Source of the DNA: an uncultured Collinsella sp.
GTDB lineage: Bacteria; Actinomycetota; Coriobacteriia; Coriobacteriales; Coriobacteriaceae
DNA: 21,680 nt
NCBI GenBank assembly: GCA_900757465.1
Contig: CAAENY010000084.1
Span: 1-21,680, forward strand
Reading direction: 5' to 3'
Of this stretch, positions 1 through 8,544 are shown one piece after another; the first letter of the stretch is position 1; every line of letters begins with the position of its first letter. The position numbers and the translations under genes were made by a program. The notes beneath the pieces were generated by a model. It had not been told where the DNA came from. It worked only from the letters and a program-made list of their open reading frames with translations, and did no database searches.

Positions 1-1
1 C

Positions 2-1465
2 GGCAAGACGTCGCTGCTCGACGCCATCCGTCACACCGGCGTTGCTGCCGGCGAGGCGGGCGGCATTACACAGGCCATCGGCGCTTCGCAGGTCATGATC
101 AACGACCGCAAGATCACCTTCATCGATACCCCGGGCCACGCCACCTTTACGGCTATGCGTGCCCGTGGCGCCAAGGTGACCGACATCGTCATTCTGATCG
201 TGGCCGCCGACGACGGCGTCATGCCCCAGACCGTCGAGTCGATCAACCACGCCAAGGCCGCCGGCGTACCCATCGTCGTCGCCGTCAACAAGATCGATAA
301 GCCGGGCGCCAACCCCGACCGTGTGCGTCAGGAGCTCACCGAGTACGGAGTCATCCCCGAGGAGTGGGGCGGACAGAACATGTTCGTCAACATCTCGGCT
401 AAGCAGAAGATCGGTATCGACGAACTTCTGGAGACCGTGCTGCTCCAGGCCGACGTGCTCGAGCTCAAGGCCAACCCGGACACCTTTGCCTCCGGCAACG
501 TCCTCGAGGCCAAGCTCGACAAGGGCCGCGGCTCGGTTGCCACCGTGCTCGTGACCCGCGGTACCCTGCACGTGGGCGATACGCTGGTCGCCGGCCTTAC
601 CTACGGCCGCGTCCGCGCCATGCTCGACCCCAAGGGCCGCGCCGTCACCGAGGCCGGTCCCTCCGACGCCGTCGAGATTCTGGGCCTGCAGTCCGTGCCC
701 AACGCCGGTGACGAGTTCCGCGTGTTCGAGGACGAGCGCGAGGCACGTGCGCTGGCCGACGAGCGTTCGCTGAAGGCCCGTATCGAGGAGCAGAGCCGCG
801 TCAAGCACGTCACGCTCGAGAACCTCTTCGAGACCATTGCCGACGCCGAGGTCAAGGAGCTCAACCTAATCATCAAGGCCGACGTCCAGGGTTCCATCGA
901 GGCCCTTCAGGACTCGCTCGACAAGATGGATCAGTCCGAGGTTCGCATCAACACGATCCACTCCGCCGTTGGCGCAATCAACGAGACCGACGTCGTTCTG
1001 GCCGACGCCTCCAACGCCATCATCATCGGCTTTGGCGTCCGTCCCGACGGTAAGGCCCGCTCCGCCGCCGAGCGCGAGGGCGTCGAGATCCGTTGCTACG
1101 ACGTCATCTACAAGTGCCTCGAGGAGCTTGACGCCGCCCGTATCGGCATGCTCAAGCCCACCGAGGTCGAGGTCGCCACGGGTACCGCGACTGTCCTGGA
1201 CACCTTCAAGGTGCCCAAAGTCGGTATCGCCGCCGGTGTCCGCGTCGAAGAGGGCGAGATCGCCGCGACCGATTCCGTGCGTCTGGTGCGCGACGGCATC
1301 GTGGTCTTCAACGGCAAGATCGCCTCGATGCGCCACTACAAGGATGAGGCCAAGAGCCTCAAGAGCGGTTCCGAGGGCGGCATTGGCCTGGAGAACTTCC
1401 AGGACATCAAGCCCGGAGACCAGATCGAGGGTTACCGCATCGACCAGGTTGCCCGTACCGAGTAG
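2..1465 (+). CDS. infB: Translation initiation factor IF-2, 5'-truncated
   Basis: IF-2 is the GTPase that brings initiator fMet-tRNA to the 30S subunit and promotes 50S joining. The window opens inside the P-loop: the first codons read GKTSLLD, so the N-terminal part and the start codon lie upstream. About 487 residues remain. Visible GTPase motifs are the switch I stretch EAGGITQAIGAS, G3 DTPGHATF, G4 NKIDKPG and G5 NISAKQKIGIDELLE. Domain II and the C-terminal fMet-tRNA-binding part follow, ending in a FQDIKPGDQIEGY-like segment typical of IF-2 C-termini. Switch I normally reads GITQHIGA, and here the His is Ala. The gene stops with TAG 11 nt before rbfA, the usual partner. Identification is secure. 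Confidence 0.98.
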   Translation, partial: GKTSLLDAIRHTGVAAGEAGGITQAIGASQVMINDRKITFIDTPGHATFTAMRARGAKVTDIVILIVAADDGVMPQTVESINHAKAAGVPIVVAVNKIDKPGANPDRVRQELTEYGVIPEEWGGQNMFVNISAKQKIGIDELLETVLLQADVLELKANPDTFASGNVLEAKLDKGRGSVATVLVTRGTLHVGDTLVAGLTYGRVRAMLDPKGRAVTEAGPSDAVEILGLQSVPNAGDEFRVFEDEREARALADERSLKARIEEQSRVKHVTLENLFETIADAEVKELNLIIKADVQGSIEALQDSLDKMDQSEVRINTIHSAVGAINETDVVLADASNAIIIGFGVRPDGKARSAAEREGVEIRCYDVIYKCLEELDAARIGMLKPTEVEVATGTATVLDTFKVPKVGIAAGVRVEEGEIAATDSVRLVRDGIVVFNGKIASMRHYKDEAKSLKSGSEGGIGLENFQDIKPGDQIEGYRIDQVARTE

Positions 1466-1476
1466 GGGGTAGCGCT

Positions 1477-1887
1477 ATGAAGCAAACGCAGGCAACCCGC
1501 CGTCTGGGCGAGCAGCTTCGCGAGAAGCTTGGTTATATCCTGCTCTTTGAGGTTTCCGATCCGCGTCTCGACCTGGTTACTTTGACTGCGGTCGAGGTCG
1601 CGGTGGACCGTTCGTTCGCGCGTGTGTACGTGTCGTGCGATGCGAGCCGCTACGACGAGGTCATGGAGGCGCTCGCAAGCGCCAAGGGCCGTATTCGCAG
1701 TCTGTTGGCTCGCTCTCTCGATTGGCGTGTTACGCCCGAGCTCGATTTTCGCATCGATCGCTCGACCGATGAAGCCGAGCGCATCACGCGTGCGCTGGAA
1801 AACGTTCCCGCCACGCTTGCGATCGAAAAGGACGAGGACGGCTATCCGATAGCGGATGCCGCCCAGGAGGCAGCTTTAGATGACTAA
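1477..1887 (+). CDS. rbfA: 30S ribosome-binding factor RbfA
   Basis: RbfA is a small KH-type protein that binds the 30S subunit during late 16S rRNA maturation. The 136-residue product has the family pattern: an N-terminal basic helix (RRLGEQLREKLGYIL), then SDPRL, then the strand VEVAVDRSFARVYVS, and a C-terminal TPELDFRIDRSTDEAERI segment. A C-terminal acidic tail makes it slightly longer than the shortest homologues. The ATG follows a purine-rich AGGGGGT ribosome-binding site. It sits directly after infB and its end overlaps the nrnA start by 8 nt, so it is translated within the same operon and probably coupled to nrnA. Confidence 0.96.
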   Translation: MKQTQATRRLGEQLREKLGYILLFEVSDPRLDLVTLTAVEVAVDRSFARVYVSCDASRYDEVMEALASAKGRIRSLLARSLDWRVTPELDFRIDRSTDEAERITRALENVPATLAIEKDEDGYPIADAAQEAALDD

Positions 1888-2923
1888 TTCCGCCGACCTC
1901 GCCTCGTGCGAGTCTGCAGATATTCAGCGACGCATCCTCGAGCTCATCGAGGGTGCGTCCTCCATTGCGATTTCGGGACACACTTCTCCCGACGGCGACG
2001 CTCTGGGCTCAGTGCTGGGTCTGGGTCTCTCGCTTATGAAGTTTTTCCCCAACAAGGATATTGCGTTGCTGCTGGCAGACGATGACCCGGTTCCGCGCAT
2101 CTACCGCTTTATGGAAGGCTCCGATCGCCTGGTGCCGGCATCTGCGTACACCGGCAATCCGGACCTGTTCATCTCGGTGGACGTGCCGGTCGTCGAGCGC
2201 CTCAACAACTCGGCCGAGGTGCTTCGCCGCTCCAAGCATGTGGTGTGCTTCGATCACCATCCGGCGCGCGAGGAGTTTGCCGAGCTCAGTCTGAGGCGCG
2301 TCGATGCCGCGGCCTGCGCCATGATCATCGACCGTTTCTTGGACAATTGCGGCATTGTCGTACGTGATGGCGTTGCGACCTGCCTGCTGTGTGGCTTGGT
2401 TACCGATACCGGCCGTTTTCAGTACCAAAACGCCGATGCCGCCGCGTTCCATGCGGCCTCGCGCCTGGTGGCGCACGGTGCCGATCCGGCGCGCGTTGCG
2501 CTCGAGGTCTACCAGAGCATGCGCGTTGAGTTTTTGCACCTCAAGTCCATTGTCATGGGTCGCATTAAGACGGTCGCGCATGGGCGCGTGGCGTATAGCT
2601 ATGCCTACCAGAGCGACCTTGAGGCCTGCGGTGTCACCTCGGACGAGTGCGACGGCCTGGTCGATGTGGTGCGTTCGGTGATGGGCGTCGAGGTTTGCAT
2701 GTTCTTAAAGGGCATTGAGGGCGATACCAAGGTGCGTGGCAACCTGCGCTCCAAGGGTGACCTCGATGTGTCCGAGATTGCTGCTAACTTTGGCGGTGGC
2801 GGGCATCATGCCGCCGCCGGCTTTTCCAACAACGGAACAATTCGCGAGACGCTCGCCGTGGCACTTCCCATGCTGGCCGAGCTGGTGGGGGAGGATCCCG
2901 CTTCGGTGACCGTCGAGCTCTAA
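1880..2923 (+). CDS. nrnA: Bifunctional oligoribonuclease / PAP phosphatase NrnA (DHH-DHHA1)
   Basis: This family degrades 2-5 nt RNA fragments and dephosphorylates 3'-phosphoadenosine 5'-phosphate in bacteria lacking the Orn-type enzyme. The 347-residue protein shows the DHH metal motifs: TSPDGDALGS (Asp38 and Asp40), FDHH (Asp125-His127) and TDTGRF (Asp176). The DHHA1 substrate domain carries FGGGGHHAAAGF, with GGGGHH at residues 305-310. The ATG lies 8 nt inside the end of rbfA, with GGAGG (1867-1871) as ribosome-binding site. The position between rbfA and truB is the classic one for NrnA in Gram-positive genomes. Preference for RNA oligomers versus PAP or cyclic dinucleotide products cannot be judged from sequence alone. 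Confidence 0.94.
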   Translation: MTNSADLASCESADIQRRILELIEGASSIAISGHTSPDGDALGSVLGLGLSLMKFFPNKDIALLLADDDPVPRIYRFMEGSDRLVPASAYTGNPDLFISVDVPVVERLNNSAEVLRRSKHVVCFDHHPAREEFAELSLRRVDAAACAMIIDRFLDNCGIVVRDGVATCLLCGLVTDTGRFQYQNADAAAFHAASRLVAHGADPARVALEVYQSMRVEFLHLKSIVMGRIKTVAHGRVAYSYAYQSDLEACGVTSDECDGLVDVVRSVMGVEVCMFLKGIEGDTKVRGNLRSKGDLDVSEIAANFGGGGHHAAAGFSNNGTIRETLAVALPMLAELVGEDPASVTVEL

Positions 2924-2938
2924 CTTATTGGATGGTAC

Positions 2939-3871
2939 ATGGCTCGTCGTACGCCTTCTCAATTGAATATGCTGCTCGCCGTCGATAAGCCGGTGGGCTG
3001 CACGTCCCATGACGTGGTCTCGCAATGCCGACGCGCTCTCCATGAGCGGCGCGTCGGCCATGCCGGTACGCTCGACCCCATGGCATCGGGTGTCATGGTT
3101 GTGGGCGTGGGCCAGGCCACCCGTCTGCTGGGTATGCTCACGCTCGATACCAAAAGCTACGTCGCCGACATCTCGTTTGGCGCCGAGACTAATACCGATG
3201 ACGCGGAGGGCGAGGCGGTCCGCACGGTGGCTGTTGCCGACGAGCTCCGCGATCCTGCCTATGCGCGTGAGCGCTTGGCCGCCATGCTGGGTCCGCAGAT
3301 GCAGGTGCCGCCGGCGTTTTCGGCTATCTCGGTCAATGGCGTTCGCGCCTACAAGTCTGCTCGCGCGGGTAATGCGGTGGACCTACCTCCGCGCCCCGTC
3401 GAGGTCTATGCCGCTGACCTGATCGCCGTGGGCGGCGAAGGTGATGCGTGCGTGTGGACCGTGGCGTTCTCGGTGAGCAAGGGCACCTATATCCGTGCGC
3501 TCGCTCGCGACCTGGGCCGTGCTTGTGATAGCGCCGCGCATATTTCCGCGCTGCGCCGCACGGCCTCCGGTGTTGTTTCCATTGGCGCATGTCATGTGGT
3601 GGAGGAGCTTTCTCCCGGGTCCGCTGCTGGCTTTGCCCTGGATCCCATTGCGGCCCTGGGAGCCACGCGTGTTGACTTGCCGGGCAATCTTGCCGACGAC
3701 CTGCTCTGCGGCCGACGCATTCCCGTTGAGCGTGCGCTTGCCGATTTTGATGCCTCGAAGGCGCCGTTTGCGCTGGTACTCGATGGGGGACTCAAGGCGC
3801 TCGCCCGCATTGAGAGTGGCCGCTTTGTTATGGAGCACGTGTTTCCACAGGCAATCGGCGGTGTTCGATGA
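2939..3871 (+). CDS. truB: tRNA pseudouridine(55) synthase TruB
   Basis: TruB converts U55 in the T-loop of tRNAs to pseudouridine. The 310-residue protein has the N-terminal DKPVGCTSHDVV motif, the catalytic motif GHAGTLDPMASGV with the nucleophile at Asp46, and the later KGTYIRALARDLG motif. The start at 2939 has only a weak upstream purine stretch (GGATGG). An internal Met at residue 11 also precedes the conserved DKPxG core but has no better ribosome-binding site, so I keep the longer start. The gene ends in an ATGA overlap with ribF, which indicates translational coupling. The C-terminal region resembles a reduced PUA-like domain. Confidence 0.96.
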   Translation: MARRTPSQLNMLLAVDKPVGCTSHDVVSQCRRALHERRVGHAGTLDPMASGVMVVGVGQATRLLGMLTLDTKSYVADISFGAETNTDDAEGEAVRTVAVADELRDPAYARERLAAMLGPQMQVPPAFSAISVNGVRAYKSARAGNAVDLPPRPVEVYAADLIAVGGEGDACVWTVAFSVSKGTYIRALARDLGRACDSAAHISALRRTASGVVSIGACHVVEELSPGSAAGFALDPIAALGATRVDLPGNLADDLLCGRRIPVERALADFDASKAPFALVLDGGLKALARIESGRFVMEHVFPQAIGGVR

Positions 3872-4875
3872 TGTTGTCCGCTCGCGAGCTCGCGCGTGTC
3901 TTTCTCGCGGGCGAGTCGGACGAGGCTCGCATCGTTGCTGCCGATGCGTTTGATGAGTGCGAGCACTTGGGTGCTGCATCGATTGCCATCGGCGTATTCG
4001 ACGGCGTTCACCGTGGACACCAGGAGCTCATTGCGGCGCTTGTTAGCGATGCCCGTGCCCATGGCTGCATGGCGGTCGTAGTTACCTTCGATCCCGACCC
4101 GGACGTTGTGGTGAGCCCTTCGCCCGCTCAAAAATTGATGACGACGGCCGACCGTCTGCATGCCCTGGCTCAAACCGGGGTCGATGCAGTGGTGGCCGTT
4201 CCCTTTACGCCTGAGGTTGCGGCACTCGACCATGTCGGTTTTCTCGCACTGTTGTCACGCGTGGTTGACATTCGCTCGATTCGCGTTGGTAGTGACTTTA
4301 GGCTGGGTCGTGGCGGAGCTTCTGGTGTTGCCGAGATGCGCGCCTGGGGTTCCGAGCACGGCGTTGACGTGTATGGTCACGACCTGCTTTGCGAGGGCGG
4401 TGAGGCCATTTGCGCCACCCGCATTCGCCATGAGCTGGGACAGGGCCATGTGGAGCTTGCTGCTGAGTTACTCGGCCGTCCGTATATGGTGCGCGGCGGT
4501 GTTATTCGCGGCCGTCACGAGGGTTCTGGCATGGGCTTTCCCACGGCAAACCTACAAGTTCCCGATGGTATTCAGGTGCCTGCGGACGGCGTGTATGAGG
4601 GCCTGGTGCTGGTCGATGATACCGTGTGGCCCTCTGCCGTGAACGTCGGCCTGCCGCCAACGTATGCTGACGATGCGGCATCTGCGCATCTCGAGGCTAA
4701 TTTAATTGGTTATTCGGGCGACCTTTACGGCTCTTCTGTTTCGCTGGCGTTTACGCGTTGGCTGCGTCCCTCGCGTCTGTTTGATTCGCTGGATGAGTTG
4801 ATCGCGACCGTCGAGGGTAATATCGAGGACATTCGTCACAACTTGGGTGAGCAGGGGGTGAGCATCCGTGATTAG
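3868..4875 (+). CDS. ribF: Bifunctional riboflavin kinase / FAD synthetase RibF
   Basis: RibF phosphorylates riboflavin to FMN and then adenylates it to FAD. The N-terminal nucleotidyltransferase half shows GVFDGVHRGH (residues 42-51) and VVTFDPDP. Next come a GSDFRLGRGG segment and an ATRIRHEL motif. The C-terminal flavokinase half has GMGFPTANLQ (FPTAN at 224-228) and ends in a SLDELIATVEGNIEDIR helix. At 335 residues it is slightly longer than typical, with about 25 extra N-terminal residues before the core. The start ATG overlaps the truB stop (ATGA), and a second ATG follows immediately, so the exact start could be one codon later. truB-ribF adjacency is common across bacteria. Confidence 0.95.
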   Translation: MMLSARELARVFLAGESDEARIVAADAFDECEHLGAASIAIGVFDGVHRGHQELIAALVSDARAHGCMAVVVTFDPDPDVVVSPSPAQKLMTTADRLHALAQTGVDAVVAVPFTPEVAALDHVGFLALLSRVVDIRSIRVGSDFRLGRGGASGVAEMRAWGSEHGVDVYGHDLLCEGGEAICATRIRHELGQGHVELAAELLGRPYMVRGGVIRGRHEGSGMGFPTANLQVPDGIQVPADGVYEGLVLVDDTVWPSAVNVGLPPTYADDAASAHLEANLIGYSGDLYGSSVSLAFTRWLRPSRLFDSLDELIATVEGNIEDIRHNLGEQGVSIRD

Positions 4876-6982
4876 CGATGAGGAAAAAGACCAGGTACGC
4901 GCTGCGTCCGACTTAGTCGCCATCGTGCAGGAAACGGTTGAGCTCAAGCCTCGCGGCCATGAGTTTTGGGGTTGCTGTCCCTTTCATGGCGAAAAGACGC
5001 CGTCCTTCCACATTATTCCCGCCACGCAGGTGTGGCACTGCTTTGGTTGCGGCGAGGGTGGCGACGTCTTCACCTATATCATGAAGCGCGAGAACCTGAG
5101 CTTTCCCGAGTCAATCCGTTATTTGGCCGATCGCGCGGGTATTGAGCTGCATGACACCGGAGATCGCCGCGAGCGCGGTACCAAGCGTGCCCGCATCTAC
5201 GATTTGTGCGCCGAGACCGCCCAGTTCTACCACACGATGCTTATGCGCGGTAAGGACGGCCGTCCGCGCGAGTACTTTGCCAGCCGCGGCATGGGTGGCG
5301 ACGTCTGCCGCCGCTACTGCCTGGGCTTTGCGCCGGGTCGCAACGCGCTGGTATCGCACCTGTCGCAGGCGGGCTTTACTCCGCAGGAGATGATCGACGC
5401 CAACGTGGCTGTGAGTCGCGGGCGTGGGCAGCTTGCCGACCGCTTCTACGACCGCGTGATGTTTCCCATCTTTGATGAGCAGGGTCACAACATCGCCTTT
5501 GGCGGTCGCATCATGGGAGACGGCCAACCCAAGTACCTCAATACCGCCGAGACGAGCGTGTTCCATAAAAAGCGAAACCTCTACGGCTTTAACTGGGCCA
5601 AGGAGTTTATCGTCGCGCAGGATACCGCCATCGTGGTGGAGGGATATACCGACTGCATCGCCTGCTGGGAGGCGGGGATTAAAAACGTCGTCGCCACGCT
5701 GGGCACGGCGCTGACGGAACATCACGTAAAGACGCTCACCCGTTTTGCCAAACGCATCGTGTATATGTTCGACGGCGACGCCGCCGGTGAAAAGGCCGCT
5801 CGCCGCGCGATTCAGTTTATCGAGCAGGATTCGATGGACCTGCGCTGCGTGGTGCTTCCCGACGGCAACGACCCCATGGAGTTCATCACGGCGCATGGTG
5901 GCGAGGCGCTGCAGGCGCGCATCGATGCCGCCGAGCCCCTCATGGACTTTGTGTACCGCTCACTGCAGGAGTCGAGCGACATTTCCACGCCGGGCGGTCG
6001 TGCCAAGGCACTCGAGGATGCGCTGACGCTCATCTATCCGCTGCGCGACAGCTATATGATCGACACGTACTTTATCCAGATTGCCGACCTGCTGGGTTTG
6101 GATTTGGAGACCGTGCGCGCGAGTTCGGGCCGTGTGTTTCGCGATGTCGCCAAGCGTGAGGATGCCGAGCGCCGACGTGAGCAGAGCTACGAGCGTCAAC
6201 GCGCGCAAACTGAGCGCGCGGGCAGCGCGGGCGGTCGGGCGTCTGGTTCGCAGGGGACGTCTCGCGGTGCCTGGGCCGCGGGTGCGACGCCGCCGGTGTC
6301 CTCACCGGTCGAGGAGGACCCGTACGACTACGTTCCGCTTGATGCTTATGGGGCCGCACCGGTGGAGGTCGACGAGGACCTGCCGCCAATCGATGTGCCG
6401 GCGGGAATGGAAAGCGCTGCGCCCGTTGCCGATAGTCCAAGCGCGGCGGCAGCTCCGTCGATGCCGATCGTTTTGACCGATTTAGAGCGGAAATCCCTGG
6501 CGGGGGAGCGCGAGCTGCTGACCATGCTCACGAGCTATCCCGATCTGTTCCGCACCTATGCCGATCGCATTTGTTCTATCGAGTGGGTTGACCCGCGTCA
6601 CGAGTCCATTGCGTGGGCCGTGCTGGCGATGCCGCCGGGAACCGATCCTGCGGCATGCATGGATGCGGCACGCGCGGTGTGTCCCGAGGCGGCGTCGCTT
6701 GTCAGCGCCGGGCGCATCTCGGCAACGAGTAAGCACCCGACCGAGACGAACATCGTCTTTATGCTCGACACCCTCGAGCTCTACACCATCAAACGTCGCA
6801 TGCGCGCCGCGCAGGCCAAGTTGCGTCAGGACCGTTCACTCGACGATGAGGCCCGTCGCGTGCTGACGATGCAGGCGGTGCAAGATTCACAGCGCCAGCG
6901 CGAGCTCCAAAAGTCGATCGGTGGCGTGGCCGACCCGTTCCGTTTGATCGGTTTGGAGACCGCAGGTGCCGATCAGGCCTAG
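4868..6982 (+). CDS. dnaG: DNA primase DnaG
   Basis: DnaG makes RNA primers at the replication fork and is recruited by the DnaB helicase. The 704-residue protein begins with a CHC2 zinc domain (Cys37, His40, Cys58, Cys61 in GCCPFHGEKTPSF and WHCFGCGEGG). It continues with the RNA polymerase core and the TOPRIM fold: VVEGYTD with Glu258, FDGDAAGEKA with Asp302 and Asp304. Residues about 440-535 form a low-complexity Arg/Gln/Gly/Ala/Pro/Asp-rich linker. The C-terminal helical part (ERELLTMLTSYPDLF onward) is the helicase-interaction region. The GTG start overlaps ribF by 8 nt and is preceded by AGGGGGTG. This is the dnaG-sigA pair of the macromolecular-synthesis operon, here attached to the infB-ribF cluster. 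Confidence 0.97.
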   Translation: MISDEEKDQVRAASDLVAIVQETVELKPRGHEFWGCCPFHGEKTPSFHIIPATQVWHCFGCGEGGDVFTYIMKRENLSFPESIRYLADRAGIELHDTGDRRERGTKRARIYDLCAETAQFYHTMLMRGKDGRPREYFASRGMGGDVCRRYCLGFAPGRNALVSHLSQAGFTPQEMIDANVAVSRGRGQLADRFYDRVMFPIFDEQGHNIAFGGRIMGDGQPKYLNTAETSVFHKKRNLYGFNWAKEFIVAQDTAIVVEGYTDCIACWEAGIKNVVATLGTALTEHHVKTLTRFAKRIVYMFDGDAAGEKAARRAIQFIEQDSMDLRCVVLPDGNDPMEFITAHGGEALQARIDAAEPLMDFVYRSLQESSDISTPGGRAKALEDALTLIYPLRDSYMIDTYFIQIADLLGLDLETVRASSGRVFRDVAKREDAERRREQSYERQRAQTERAGSAGGRASGSQGTSRGAWAAGATPPVSSPVEEDPYDYVPLDAYGAAPVEVDEDLPPIDVPAGMESAAPVADSPSAAAAPSMPIVLTDLERKSLAGERELLTMLTSYPDLFRTYADRICSIEWVDPRHESIAWAVLAMPPGTDPAACMDAARAVCPEAASLVSAGRISATSKHPTETNIVFMLDTLELYTIKRRMRAAQAKLRQDRSLDDEARRVLTMQAVQDSQRQRELQKSIGGVADPFRLIGLETAGADQA

Positions 6983-7010
6983 ATGTTGTGGTCAACCAGC
7001 GTATTCTCGC

Positions 7011-7038
7011 CTATATCCTGTCTTTATTTTGGGTATAG
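7011..7038. repeat. Imperfect inverted repeat in the dnaG-sigA gap
   Basis: CTATATCC (7011-7018) can pair with GGGTATAG (7031-7038), including one G:U, around a 12-nt T-rich loop. There is no T-run after the second arm, so this is not a convincing terminator for dnaG. It ends 13 nt before the extended -10 element of sigA, so a role as a protein-binding site is possible but unsupported. Nothing else stands out in the 110-bp gap. Confidence 0.3.
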
Positions 7039-7051
7039 ACGTCCATGTGTG

Positions 7052-7060
7052 TGCTAAAGT
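7052..7060 (+). promoter_or_regulatory. Putative extended -10 promoter of sigA
   Basis: TGCTAAAGT fits the extended -10 pattern TGnTAnnnT, with TAAAGT at 7055-7060. No good -35 box lies at the usual spacing. The nearest TTGGGT at 7029-7034 leaves a 20-nt spacer. Initiation would fall near 7067, about 26 nt before the GTG start. Inference from pattern only. Confidence 0.4.
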
Positions 7061-7092
7061 ATTGAGTCCTGTGGACTACGAAGGGAGAATCT

Positions 7093-8436
7093 GTGCCAAA
7101 AAAGACTGAGAGCACGGGTACTGGGCTGGAATCCTACGTTGCAAAGCTCATGGGCAACGGCTCAAACAGGACTTCGGTAACCGAGGACGAGATTCAGGTC
7201 GCCCTGAAGGATATCGATGTCTCTGATGAGCAGCTCAACGCGGTGTATTCCGCGCTGCGCAACAGCGGCATCCAGATTATCTCCGCGAGCGGAAACGACG
7301 ACGCCCCGATGGACGTCGACGATGACGATAACGATACCGACGATTTCGATGACGATGACGAGCACGATTCCGGCTCGCTTGACGATCACGAGCTTAAGAT
7401 GGCCCGCCAGGCCGACGCCGAGATGGGCTCTTCCAAGAGCAAGAAGAAGCGCACCGTGCGCACGTCTCGTTCGCGTTCGCGCGTGCGCGGCATCGATGCC
7501 TCCACGGTGATGCTGACCGGCGACCCGGTTCGTATGTACCTTAAGGAGATCGGTAAGGTCGACCTGCTGACCGCATCTGAAGAGGTCGATCTGGCCATGA
7601 AGATCGAGGCCGGTCTCGAGGCTACCGAGAAGCTCGAGGCTGCCGATGCGGGCGAGATCGAGCTCACACGCGCCGAGATGCGCCGTCTTACGCGTATCGA
7701 GAACGTTGGTCTTGAGGCCAAGCAGGCGCTCATCAGTGCAAACCTGCGTCTGGTCGTCTCCATCGCCAAGCGCTATGTCGGCCGTGGCATGCTGTTCCTG
7801 GATCTGATCCAGGAGGGCAACCTCGGTCTTATCCGCGCCGTCGAGAAGTTCGACTATCAGAAGGGCTTCAAGTTCTCCACGTACGCCACGTGGTGGATTC
7901 GTCAGGCCATTACGCGCGCTATTGCCGACCAGGCCCGTACCATCCGTATTCCCGTGCACATGGTCGAGACCATCAACAAGCTCGTCCGCGTGCAGCGCCA
8001 GCTCCTCCAGGACCTGGGTCGCGACCCGACTCCCGAGGAGATCGGTGCCGAGATGGACATGAGCGCCGATCGCGTCCGCGAGATCCAGAAGATTTCGCAG
8101 GAGCCCGTGTCGCTCGAGACCCCGATCGGCGAGGAAGAGGATTCCCAACTGGGCGACTTCATCGAGGACTCCCAGGCTATCGTTCCGCCCGATGCTGCCA
8201 GCTTCTCCATGCTGCAGGAGCAGCTCACCCAGGTGCTCGATTCGCTTGCCGATCGCGAGCGCAAGGTTATCGAGCTGCGCTTTGGTCTCGTCGACGGACA
8301 TCCCCGTACGCTCGAGGAAGTTGGCCGCGAGTTTGGCGTCACGCGCGAGCGTATCCGCCAGATCGAGTCCAAGACCCTGGCCAAGCTCCGCCATCCCAGC
8401 CGTAGCAGCAAGCTCAAAGACTATATCGAGAGCTAG
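7093..8436 (+). CDS. sigA: Primary (housekeeping) RNA polymerase sigma factor, sigma-70 group 1
   Basis: This is the main promoter-recognition subunit of RNA polymerase (rpoD/sigA). The 447-residue protein has a region 1.1-like segment at residues 30-62, then a strongly acidic stretch (about 69-99, nearly all Asp/Glu) followed by a basic Lys/Arg/Ser stretch (115-132). The conserved core starts at DPVRMYLKEIG (144). Region 2 contains NLRLVVSIAKRYVGRG and the -10 recognition helix with TYATWWIRQAITRAIA. Region 3 follows, and region 4.2 carries the -35 helix VTRERIRQIESKTLAKLRHP. The GTG start sits 5 nt after AAGGGAG (7081-7087). The charged N-terminus resembles actinobacterial primary sigmas. 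Downstream is a hairpin terminator, so it ends its transcript. Confidence 0.97.
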   Translation: MPKKTESTGTGLESYVAKLMGNGSNRTSVTEDEIQVALKDIDVSDEQLNAVYSALRNSGIQIISASGNDDAPMDVDDDDNDTDDFDDDDEHDSGSLDDHELKMARQADAEMGSSKSKKKRTVRTSRSRSRVRGIDASTVMLTGDPVRMYLKEIGKVDLLTASEEVDLAMKIEAGLEATEKLEAADAGEIELTRAEMRRLTRIENVGLEAKQALISANLRLVVSIAKRYVGRGMLFLDLIQEGNLGLIRAVEKFDYQKGFKFSTYATWWIRQAITRAIADQARTIRIPVHMVETINKLVRVQRQLLQDLGRDPTPEEIGAEMDMSADRVREIQKISQEPVSLETPIGEEEDSQLGDFIEDSQAIVPPDAASFSMLQEQLTQVLDSLADRERKVIELRFGLVDGHPRTLEEVGREFGVTRERIRQIESKTLAKLRHPSRSSKLKDYIES

Positions 8437-8445
8437 TCAAGCAAG

Positions 8446-8480
8446 AAGCGCCCTCAAGCACATTTGCTTGGGGGCGCTTT
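8446..8480 (+). terminator. Hairpin terminator after sigA
   Basis: A 15-bp stem (8446-8460 with 8465-8479, one G:U pair) closes a CATT loop. It begins 10 nt after the sigA stop. The stem is long and GC-rich, but only TTT follows it, so termination may be partial or rely on stem strength. A second, longer hairpin follows directly. Confidence 0.75.
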
Positions 8481-8483
8481 CAT

Positions 8484-8540
8484 GTAGTCGTTGGGGACGT
8501 TCTTGAATGACTAGTCGTTCAAGAACGTCCCCAATGACTG
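8484..8540. repeat. REP-like 25-bp hairpin headed by GTAG
   Basis: A near-perfect inverted repeat pairs 8486-8510 with 8515-8539, including a 17-bp perfect core (TTGGGGACGTTCTTGAA against its complement) and a CTAG loop. GTAG (8484-8487) stands at the 5' foot. A GT(A/G)G tetranucleotide beside a GC-rich palindrome is the hallmark of REP elements mobilised by RAYT (Y1-type) transposases. No transposase is encoded here and only this copy occurs in the window, so the REP assignment is inference. It could alternatively act as a second terminator-like structure or a transcript-end stabiliser for sigA. Confidence 0.55.
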
Positions 8541-8544
8541 GGTC

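Noticed and set aside
6121..6480. Low-complexity region in dnaG as a possible frameshift or insertion
   Set aside because: The frame is continuous into a recognisable C-terminal domain, and base composition matches the gene. Variable linkers between primase core and helicase-binding domain are normal.
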